Source: Streptomyces sp. NBRC 109706
GTDB lineage: Bacteria > Actinomycetota > Actinomycetes > Streptomycetales > Streptomycetaceae
Length of the DNA stretch: 64,000 nt
Reading direction: 5' to 3'
Assembly (NCBI RefSeq): GCF_000974485.1
Contig: NZ_BBOM01000010.1
Location: 62,001 to 126,000 of the forward strand
Shown: in pieces, positions 15,994 through 23,091 of the stretch
How positions within the stretch are numbered: the stretch's first letter is position 1
How the letters are laid out: every line of letters starts with the position of its first letter
Notes under the pieces: generated by a model
The model's input: only the letters and a program-made list of their open reading frames with translations
The model's database searches: none
What the model was told of the DNA's origin: nothing
Position numbers and translations under genes: made by a program

Positions 15994-18372
15994 TCAGGGC
16001 GCGTCCGGTCGGTGCCGGTCGGCGGGCCGGCCATGGGCGTGGGCGAGGTGACGTTGCAGCCGGATGTGCCGGAACTGGTACACGGCGCCGGTCTGACGCA
16101 ACACGCCCCGGCGATAGGCGTCGTCGAGGAAGGCGGCGGTGTCCCAGGGCAGTTTGCCGGTGAGCGGCAGCCAGAACCGGGCCAGCGTCAGCCACTGCCC
16201 CCACGCGGTGAACACCAGGAGGTAGGTCGTCGCGCCGCCCAGTCCGCCGATCAGAGCCACCACCACCATGGCGTCCATCTGCCAGATCGGATTCCAGTGC
16301 AGCACCTGTTGCCACAGCTGGACTATGCCGTGCCCGCCGAGGGAGCAGCCGAGAGTAACGGCGGGAACCAGGAAGAGAAGCCGCTGGATCGCGATGGCAC
16401 GGTTGACGGACAGCAGCCGGATCGGCGAGGCGGCGGCGGTGATGTCCATGGGGGCTTCGAACGCGGCGAGCAGCCCCAGGGCCACCCCGACCGTCAGGCC
16501 GAAGACCGTCCCGTAGGCCAGCATGTTGACGATCGCGTCGCTGACAGCCGGTTCCTGGGAGGAGCTGTTGGCGGATCGCACCAGGAAGTCACCCCAGGCC
16601 AACCCGGAGCCCAGTGCCGCCCCGCCCAGCAGCCCGGCCAGGAGGTGGACGAGCGCCTCGCGGGGTGGCCGGTACCCGGTCCGCCGGTGTGGCGCGGACA
16701 GCCTCAGTCGCACCTGGGAGGGGACGGCCACGGACCGGCCGAAGGCGGCCACCACGACGTGCACAAGGCTGAACGCGACCCCGGAGGACAGTCCGACCAC
16801 CGCCACCGACCGCAGGTAGCCCGCCAGCCTGAACTCGAACGAGTACACGAAGACGTAGCCGAGGGGCTCTAGGAGCAGAGCGGCCAGCGACATGCACAGG
16901 GCGGACAACAGCGCGGTGTGCAGCAAGCGTGTCGGGAGCCGCACGGACTCGCCGAGACGCCACCAGGCGAGGTCCTGCCGCTCGCGCGAGCCGTTGGTCA
17001 GGTGGGAGGCGAGATACCCGAGCCAGCGCAACGCCTGGTCGGGGGCGTACTCGCGCCGCCCCCGGGCTGTGTCCAGCCGCTCGGGAGCGCGGTGTCGGTA
17101 GACGGTGGGCACGAACCCCGCCAGCAGGTGTTCCTCCAGGTGTCTCTCGGTGGGGAAGCGGGCGGTGTCGAAGAGTTCCGCGGGGTCCTGTCCCGGGGCC
17201 CCGCTGTACAGCGTCCGCGCCAGCATGACCATCAGCGGGGTGCTGAGGACCCGTCCGAGCCGTACGCTCGCCTGCGTGTCCTGCCTCCGCAGGCGCTCCA
17301 GGGCCGCGTCCCACACGCCCGCATCGTCGTGGCCACCGGAGGACATGACACGGCGGTCTGTCCGGGGGAGGTAGGCGTCGAGGTCATCGACGGTCAGTTC
17401 GGCGAGTTCGACGCACGCGGCCCACACCAGAGGTGAGTGCACTTCCCTGACCGCCTGGGCGTACTCGTCCCGGCGACTTGTCAGGATCAGGGGCAGGGAG
17501 GTCTCGTTGAGCGCGGCCAACGCCGGCCCGCGCAGTCCAGGGGCGAGTTCGTCGAAGCCGTCCAGGACCGGCAGGATCACGTCCGCGTCGACGAGGGCGG
17601 CGGCCAGCGTCGCCCCGTCAGGTAGCCGGCCGGCCAGATGGGGGTGGTCCTGCAGGAGGCGGTCGACCAGGAAGTCGCGCAGCCTGGTGCTGGTCGGATC
17701 CCAGGAGCCGATACCGAAGATCATCGGTATCCGGACCGGGGTGGCGGCGGCCGCGAGGAGATCGAGGACGAACGTGATGGCCAGGACCGACTTCCCCGAG
17801 CCGGCCCGCCCCAGGACGACCAGCCGCTGTGACGCGACCCCCTGGTAGGTGCCGACGACACCACGCAGATCGCCGCTGAGCCGCAGCTCCTGGGGCGCGG
17901 CTCCCGGCTGTAGGCGCTGGATGTTCTCTGGGAGGTCCATCAGGTCGGCGGGGGCCGGCCGGAACCGCACGGGCAGCGGAAACGGGTCGTGGACCCGGCG
18001 CTGCTGCTCCTCGCGCTGCCAGCGGCGCTTGACCTCACGAGCCAGCGAGGCGGCCGCGTCCGCGACCTCGTCGGCCAGCGGCCCGGCGGGAGCCCTGTCG
18101 GTCGGGACGAGGGGGGCGGGAAAGTCCCGCCGGTCGACCGGCTCCGACCGTGACCTGTCGAGAAGCGCGGTGAGTCGTTGCCGCTCCGAAGCGTCCAGCT
18201 CAAGCGCCTCCGCCAGCAGGTGCAGCGTCCTCAGCCGGAGATCGGGGGATCTTCCCGTCTCCAGCCGGCGAATCGTGCTCACGCTCACGGTGGAGCGCTC
18301 CGCCAGCTGTTCCTGGGTAAGGCGAGCGCGTCTACGGGCCTGGCGTAAGAGTGTGCCCAGCTCGTTGCTCAC
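15994..18372 (-). CDS. XRE-NACHT STAND protein with C-terminal membrane helices
   Basis: This 792-residue protein has an N-terminal XRE/Cro helix-turn-helix (residues 5-60, LTQEQLAERSTVSVSTIRRL). A NACHT NTPase follows: Walker A LGRAGSGKS (187-195), Walker B VLDGFDEL (269-276) and an arginine-bearing LTSRRDEY. The C-terminal third has about six transmembrane helices (roughly residues 480-770), for example LLHTALLSALCMSLAALLL and AYGTVFGLTVGVALGLL. No LRR, WD or TPR sensor is seen, so sensing may use the membrane part or the HTH. STAND ATPases of this kind act as switches, and bacterial NACHT proteins include phage-defence factors. GTG 18372 follows GGGAG at a short spacing. It lies upstream of and co-directional with EACC1 and the caspase-helicase, but 278 bp separates them, so shared transcription is possible and unproven. 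Confidence 0.85.
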   Translation of the reverse strand: MSNELGTLLRQARRRARLTQEQLAERSTVSVSTIRRLETGRSPDLRLRTLHLLAEALELDASERQRLTALLDRSRSEPVDRRDFPAPLVPTDRAPAGPLADEVADAAASLAREVKRRWQREEQQRRVHDPFPLPVRFRPAPADLMDLPENIQRLQPGAAPQELRLSGDLRGVVGTYQGVASQRLVVLGRAGSGKSVLAITFVLDLLAAAATPVRIPMIFGIGSWDPTSTRLRDFLVDRLLQDHPHLAGRLPDGATLAAALVDADVILPVLDGFDELAPGLRGPALAALNETSLPLILTSRRDEYAQAVREVHSPLVWAACVELAELTVDDLDAYLPRTDRRVMSSGGHDDAGVWDAALERLRRQDTQASVRLGRVLSTPLMVMLARTLYSGAPGQDPAELFDTARFPTERHLEEHLLAGFVPTVYRHRAPERLDTARGRREYAPDQALRWLGYLASHLTNGSRERQDLAWWRLGESVRLPTRLLHTALLSALCMSLAALLLEPLGYVFVYSFEFRLAGYLRSVAVVGLSSGVAFSLVHVVVAAFGRSVAVPSQVRLRLSAPHRRTGYRPPREALVHLLAGLLGGAALGSGLAWGDFLVRSANSSSQEPAVSDAIVNMLAYGTVFGLTVGVALGLLAAFEAPMDITAAASPIRLLSVNRAIAIQRLLFLVPAVTLGCSLGGHGIVQLWQQVLHWNPIWQMDAMVVVALIGGLGGATTYLLVFTAWGQWLTLARFWLPLTGKLPWDTAAFLDDAYRRGVLRQTGAVYQFRHIRLQRHLAHAHGRPADRHRPDAP

Positions 18373-18425
18373 CTAGCTCCCACTTTCCACGGTCGCCACG
18401 AGGACAGGCCAGCCTAACGTGACGG

Positions 18426-18457
18426 CCGGTCACAGATGACCGGTTCCCGATGACCGG
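18426..18457. promoter_or_regulatory. Inverted repeat upstream of the XRE-NACHT gene
   Basis: CCGGTCA (18426-18432), CAGA, TGACCGG (18437-18443) form a perfect 7-bp inverted repeat. A third TGACCGG half-site lies at 18451-18457. It sits 54 nt upstream of the XRE-NACHT start, a suitable place for autoregulation by an HTH protein. The divergent serine hydrolase starts 210 nt away on the other side. No other feature is clear in 18373-18666. Confidence 0.45.
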
Positions 18458-18666
18458 CCCCTGACCTGTTCTGTGAGCTGGGCGGACCCCCATGGTGGTC
18501 GAGCCGGCGGACCCGTCGGTCACCTCGCATCAAACGGCTCTGCTCCGACGCGGGTCACCGAACGCACGAACGGCGTCCGTGACGGGAGATCCCGCTCAGG
18601 GCCGCTGCGACGAAGTGACCGGTCAGGGCCTGCCGAACGGGAAACGCTTCCAGAGGAACGGAAACC

Positions 18667-19830
18667 ATGGCAATCGCACGGAACAGCAAGATGCTCGTCC
18701 CCGTCGTCGGCGCTCTGTGCGCGTCGATGCTCGCACTGACGAGCCCGGTGGCTCATGCCGACACGACCGCCGAGGAACACCCCGCCACACTCGCGGCGCT
18801 CCGGGCGTTCCAGGCGGCGGCTGGCCCGGGCGCCGCGGTCTACGCCGGTGACAGCGGCGAGACCTGGACTGTCTCGGCGGGTACGGGAACCGTCAACGCC
18901 GACCGACCCATCAGCTCGGACGAACACTTCCGCATCGGCAGTCAGACCAAGACGTTCCTCGCGACGGTGGTGCTGCAACTCGCCGAGGAGGGCGGTGTCT
19001 CGCTGGACGCACCGATCGAGGACTACCTGCCGGGCGTGGTCACCGGCAACGGCTACGACGGCACCCTCGTCACCGTGCGCCAACTGCTCCAGCACACCAG
19101 CGGCATCGGGGCGTACTCGCCCTACCCCGGCCTGAACACGCCCCAGCCGGAACCGGACGGCTCCTTCAGCCTGGCGGCTCTGGTACGGCATGGGCTGAGT
19201 TCGTCGCCTCCGGCCTCCGAGCCGGGCGAGGGCTTCACCTACACCAACACGGGCTACTACATCCTCGGCATGCTCGTCGAGGAACTGACGGGGCAGCCGG
19301 TGGACCGGGCCGTGACCGAACGCGTCATCGAGCCCCTTGGCCTGTCCCGGACCGTCTTCCCCACATCCGGCGAGCACACCCTGCCGTCCCCGGCCGTCAA
19401 CGGCTACCACGGCGTCCGGGTGGGCCCCGTCTACCTGTGGACGCCGGTGACCTCCTACTCCCCCTCCCTCTACAGCAGTGCTGGGGGAATGGTCTCCACG
19501 ATGGAGGACCTGACCGCCTTCTACCACGCTCTGGACGACGGGGAGCTGCTCTCCGCCGAGAGCCTCGCTGAGATGCGCGGCACGCGGGTCGACGACAAGG
19601 ACGTGGCCTACGGCCTGGGGATCATCAGGCACGATCTGTCCTGTGGTGGAACAGCGTGGGGCCACAACGGTGTCGTACCGGGCTACATGACCTACACCCT
19701 GACCACCGACGACGGCCGTCACGCCTCGCTGGTCACCAACTGGGCGGTCATGGTGGGGCATCGTCCGACCGCGCAGATGACCGAACTGATGGACACGGCG
19801 CTGTGCGAGGACGCACCGCAGCGTTCCTGA
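18667..19830 (+). CDS. Secreted serine hydrolase (beta-lactamase / DD-peptidase S12 family)
   Basis: This 387-residue exported protein has a Sec signal peptide (MLVPVVGALCASMLALTSPV, cleavage near AHA-D at about 31). The active-site motifs of the penicillin-recognising family are present: SxxK as S92-Q-T-K95, YxN as Y192-T-N194, and an HNG triad replacing KTG near residue 337 (WGHNGVVPGY). The HxG form and the overall sequence resemble the Streptomyces R61 DD-carboxypeptidase group, with class C beta-lactamase and esterase relatives. The substrate could be peptidoglycan stem peptides or a beta-lactam. ATG follows AGAGGAACGG. A hairpin at 19942-19973 probably ends the transcript. Confidence 0.85.
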   Translation: MAIARNSKMLVPVVGALCASMLALTSPVAHADTTAEEHPATLAALRAFQAAAGPGAAVYAGDSGETWTVSAGTGTVNADRPISSDEHFRIGSQTKTFLATVVLQLAEEGGVSLDAPIEDYLPGVVTGNGYDGTLVTVRQLLQHTSGIGAYSPYPGLNTPQPEPDGSFSLAALVRHGLSSSPPASEPGEGFTYTNTGYYILGMLVEELTGQPVDRAVTERVIEPLGLSRTVFPTSGEHTLPSPAVNGYHGVRVGPVYLWTPVTSYSPSLYSSAGGMVSTMEDLTAFYHALDDGELLSAESLAEMRGTRVDDKDVAYGLGIIRHDLSCGGTAWGHNGVVPGYMTYTLTTDDGRHASLVTNWAVMVGHRPTAQMTELMDTALCEDAPQRS

Positions 19831-19941
19831 CGCCTGGAAAACGACGCACGGGCCCCCGGCCCCTCGTTGACCCGGGGTTCGGGTGCGGCAGTTCGTGAAG
19901 CGAAGAGCCAATATGCCTGCTTCTTCAGCTGATCGGTGTTC

Positions 19942-19973
19942 CTGTCGGCCGCCGCACGGGGGGCGGCCGACAG
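19942..19973 (+). terminator. Hairpin terminator
   Basis: A perfect 12-bp stem (CTGTCGGCCGCC against GGCGGCCGACAG) with an 8-nt loop lies about 110 nt after the serine hydrolase stop and before the next ribosome site. Confidence 0.6.
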
Positions 19974-20095
19974 GGCAGTCGGGACAGCTGCCGGAGAGGC
20001 CCCGGGTGGCAAGTGCCCTTGACCGCGCACCGGGCGTTCGCCGCGCGCCCGCTGTCAATGGTTCGCCACCCGCCCCCCGATGTCGAGGAGGTGAC

Positions 20096-20311
20096 ATGTC
20101 ATACCGCTACCGGTGCGGCGAATGCTCTTATTCCGCTCGGTGGACCACCGAATCCGAGGCCGAGGACCTTGCCGCCGCCCATTACGCCCAGAGCCATCCC
20201 GGACTCGCTCCAGGAGGCGGCTCGGAACCCAACCGGATGAGCCGCAGGTCCCGCGGTTGCATCGCTGTGTTTGTTATCGCGCTTTTTCTGATTCTCGTCG
20301 TTGCGCTGTGA
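20096..20311 (+). CDS. Small Cys-containing single-pass membrane protein
   Basis: This 71-residue protein starts at ATG 20096, preceded by GAGGAGGTGAC, an excellent ribosome site. The N-terminus has YRYRCGECSYSARWTTESEA, with a single CxxC like half a zinc ribbon. A hydrophilic middle contains a His (AAHYAQSHPG). The C-terminus ends with a membrane anchor (GCIAVFVIALFLILVVAL). The family is not recognised. Its stop is only 28 nt before the start of the next gene, a STAND-like membrane protein, so the pair may form an operon. Confidence 0.7.
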   Translation: MSYRYRCGECSYSARWTTESEAEDLAAAHYAQSHPGLAPGGGSEPNRMSRRSRGCIAVFVIALFLILVVAL

Positions 20312-20339
20312 ACGATCGACTCAATGCGAAGGGAACATC

Positions 20340-21404
20340 GTGGTGGATCTCAACACGCTCATCGGCCAGATCGCTCCGGCGGTCGGGGCGGCGGTGAGTG
20401 CCCATGGTGTCGGAGTGCTGAGCCAGGCAGAGGACGAGGCGGCCAGTGCGTCGGTGCGACTGGGACAACGGGTGCTCGTCCGGATTCCGAGCAGGGCCAC
20501 CGATCCGGCCCCGGTCCGGGACGCGGTCGCCAACCTGGCAACCGCCGCCGGCGATCCGGACGCGCTCGCCTCGCTCCGTTGGCATCTTCTGCTGCCACGC
20601 GCCGGCGGGAGCAAAACGCTGGGGCAGCTCCACGGGCGCCTCGCCGGGTTGTTCTTCGGCAGGAACTTCCTGCGCGAGCCCGACGAAGCGATGCTCCGTA
20701 CCGCCGTGGCCGGGACCACCGACCACGTCACCCTGAGCGACACGACCCTGAGCGGCGAGGACCTGTCCAGCCTGGTGGACACGTTCTCCGGTTGCACCTT
20801 TCTGATCACTTCCGAGGTCTCCCGGCTGCCCACACCCGCGATGTCCCAGCATGTGCAACCGTTGAGCCGCGCTGCCGCGGTCGAACTGCTCAGCGGCGAG
20901 CCTCGGTTGCCGCTCGGCCCGGTCGGCCTTCAGAACCTTCAGTTCGAGCATGTCTACGGCATGGCAGCGGCGGCAGTCGCCACCACAGCGGCGGCGGGGA
21001 CCGCCATCGCGCTCGTCGTGGCGACGTCCGGCGGGAGCAGCGTGCCCGCCACCGCAGGCACCTCCGACGGGATCGCTTCGCCGGCCGGCTGCGCCGAGGC
21101 ATACCAGGCCCACGACGCAGCCCTCCAGCGGCAGGTGAGCACGTTCGACGAACTGACGGAGCCTCAGCGTCGAAACACCACCGCTCTGCACGCCGCCGCC
21201 ACGGCGACCGACACCTCGGTGAGATCCGCACGCACTCCAGGGCCCGGGCCACGGAGCGGGAGGCCCAGGCCGACTCGCCCCCCACCGCCGAGGACTCCTT
21301 CGGCCAGGACGTCCACCCCGACGTGACGGCGGCCGTCTACGACTCAAGAAGACGCGAAGCGACATCGAGACCTACCAGGTGATCATGAATGTCTGCCCTC
21401 CGCA
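20340..21404 (+). pseudogene. STAND-like membrane protein, C-terminus frameshifted
   Basis: The frame opens at GTG 20340 after GAAGGGA and runs to 21326. Residues 1-90 are a helical region of the type LGQRVLVRI / VRDAVANLATAAGDPDALAS, common at the start of Streptomyces conflict proteins. Residues 110-190 (CTFLITSEVSRLPTP, then QPLSRAAAVELLSGE) resemble the sensor part of an NB-ARC domain, but no P-loop is present. A membrane helix follows (AAAAVATTAAAGTAIALVVA). After about 21215 the frame turns into Pro/Arg/Thr-rich sequence typical of a wrong frame. Plausible coding continues in a second frame (SFGQDVHPDVTAAVYDS) and then a third (RSDIETYQVIMNVCPPQN, stop near 21404). At least two frameshifts are inferred. 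The N-terminal portion could still be expressed. Confidence 0.5.
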
Positions 21405-21637
21405 GAACTGACTCCCCGACGCCCGCCCATCTTGCCGCCCGGTCCCGGCACGACTACCTCAAAAGTGAGAATCCTGCGTGGGCACACAACCCGGGAGAGG
21501 CCGGGTGGCAGGCGGAAGGACCGTTGACGCGTGGACAACAACGGTCAGGAGAAGACGAGAACCCCAGGTAGCGAGCACGAAGGACGATCCGTGCACCGGG
21601 CCCATCGAGCAGTGAGTACCGCAGGTCAGAAGTCCGA
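21405..21637. other. Intergenic stretch without a gene
   Basis: No gene is supported here. A short T-arm-like string (GGGGCAGTTCAACTCCCC near 21652) lies at the right side, close to the end of the recombinase remnant, but no complete tRNA could be folded around it. Confidence 0.35.
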
Positions 21638-22146
21638 TTACGTGGAGTCCGGGGGCAGTTCAACTCCCCACTCCGACACGGACTTTATCCCCGACTGGTA
21701 CGGGTCGAGGCAGGCCTCGGCTCGCACCAGTTGTTTCTCGGGGTGGTAGGTCAGGGTCAGGCCCAGACTGCGGTAGATGTCGACCTCCGCTTCCGGGTCC
21801 GCCGTGGCGGGAGTCTTGCGGATCGATCCGAGCGGTTTGATCATGCTGTGGATCTCCTCCTTGGTCATCCTGCGCGAGGTTTCGGCTCGGTACGCTTGTG
21901 CCTTGGCGGTCCACACGGTGACGAGCTTGGGTCGGTGCCGGCTTCGAGGGCTTCTCGGTGGCGGGCGAGCGTCGGCCAGGCGGTCCGGGGTGAAGCCGCC
22001 TCCGAGCCAGTCGTCGAGCCGGGGCAGGAGGTCCGCCTCGTTGCGGTAGACGTTGCGCGGGTGGTCGACGGTCAGGCATGGGAGGACCCCAGATCCTGAA
22101 GATCTTCGGTGGGGCATCGCCCGGCGAAGGCGAACGTGGTCGTCAT
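21638..22146 (-). pseudogene. Serine recombinase with the catalytic core deleted
   Basis: Reading from ATG 22146, the first residues MTTTFAFAGRCPTEDLQD match the start of large serine recombinases of Streptomyces integrative elements (strand with RCPTEDLQD, just before the catalytic Ser region). After about 20 residues the reading breaks, and a second frame resumes far downstream in the same protein family: VDHPRNVYRNEADLLPRLDD, then MTKEEIHSMIKPLG and EVDIYRSLGLTLTYHPEKQL. The resolvase catalytic domain and the main recombinase domain, several hundred residues, are missing. The gene is therefore inactive through a large internal deletion, leaving both ends. The ATG overlaps the stop of an upstream fragment (ATGA), preserving the original operon junction. 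Confidence 0.72.
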
Positions 22147-22395
22147 GCGACCCGCCTCCGAAACTGCTGTGGTGCGGCGCCGTTGTGGCCTTCCAGGTCC
22201 TGTTCCCCGGGGTTCCGGGGGCGCCGCTGGTGGGCGATCCGCAGTAGCCGCAGCAGTGCGCGGGCCGCCGGGTTGAATGACGGAGGCTGATCGGGCACCA
22301 GAGCCCTCAGTTCCCCAGCCACCCGAGCCTTGGCCGGTCGAGAGGAACGCGGCAGCGTCCGCAGGACGTGATCCGCACGTGACGCGTCCTCATAT
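22143..22395 (-). pseudogene. Remnant of the gene upstream of the serine recombinase
   Basis: An open frame without a start encodes ADHVLRTLPRSSRPAKARVA, RALVPDQPPSFNPAARALL and HQRRPRNPGEQDLEGHNGAA, ending in TGA that overlaps the recombinase ATG. A TGA near 22395 closes the frame on the other side and no usable start remains. The family is not identified. The conserved ATGA overlap suggests it was the partner gene in the same integrative element. Confidence 0.5.
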
Positions 22396-22699
22396 CGCGA
22401 TCATCTGTAAGCGAATCGTGAGGGCCTGGTTTCGATGAGGTTGTCAATCCCGGCGCGTGGAGTTACCGGCCACAGACTGGAGCTAACAGCCCGCGCCGCC
22501 TTTCTCGGTAACAGACGAGCTTTCGGCGGCCTTGGCGGCAGCATCGGCAGTGGCCTGAGCAATCACCGGGCCGGCGACCTGTGGACGACCGGCGGTGCAC
22601 GCAAGGCATCCATTTTGTCCTGTTACACCGGGGTCTTCTGACAACGGCTGCCGCCGGAACTGGGCTTCCGCTCCGGTCGGACCTGCTGACGCAGGTCGG
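22396..22699. other. Intergenic stretch, mobile-element debris
   Basis: No gene is supported between the recombinase remnants and the IS5 scrap. Short open frames on both strands have no recognisable domain and no ribosome site. Confidence 0.35.
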
Positions 22700-22912
22700 G
22701 CCGGTGACACGGGGCCGGTGTCCTCGACCAGCTACACCGCATGCTCCTGGCCGAGTTGAACGTGGCCGGGAAGATCGACCGGACGCGAGCCTGCGTGGTT
22801 GTCTCCCCGCGAAGGTAAAAATGGGACGAGGCGACCGGCCCCTCACTCCGGTCGACGGCGTCCCACCGTCGCCGGCCGGGTCGGGCCACCCCCACAACCA
22901 CCGTTGAGAACG
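22700..22912 (+). pseudogene. IS5-family transposase scrap (N-terminal region)
   Basis: The plus strand reads LDQLHRMLLAELNVAGKIDR and TRACVVVS, matching the segment just before the first catalytic Asp of IS5-type transposases (LH..LL.ELNAAG.IDW.R). It then passes into frames resembling the following K-rich stretch (KNGTRRPAPHSGRRRPTVAG). Stops and frame changes make it inactive. It is a different copy from the one at 1.5 kb because it represents the other half of the protein. Confidence 0.6.
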
Positions 22913-23091
22913 GTCACTCGCGTCGCCACCATCGGGTGGTCACACGCACCACTGTTTGATCATGTTGATATTTGCGTGAAAGAAAGTTCGCTCCTGGGTA
23001 TTTACGTCGTTGTAAGGCTGCGTCAGCCTGCCAGTGCGCACATCTTCGGCCTGAGAGCCGTCCCGCGCTCTCCCGACAAGAGGATCCCCAC

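Noticed and set aside
21600..21690. tRNA-like T-arm next to the recombinase remnant
   Set aside because: Only a T-arm-like GGGGCAGTTCAACTCCCC string is present; no acceptor stem, D-arm or anticodon arm can be placed around it.
22435..22641. Small plus-strand frame of 68 codons
   Set aside because: It has no ribosome site or domain and lies in mobile-element debris.
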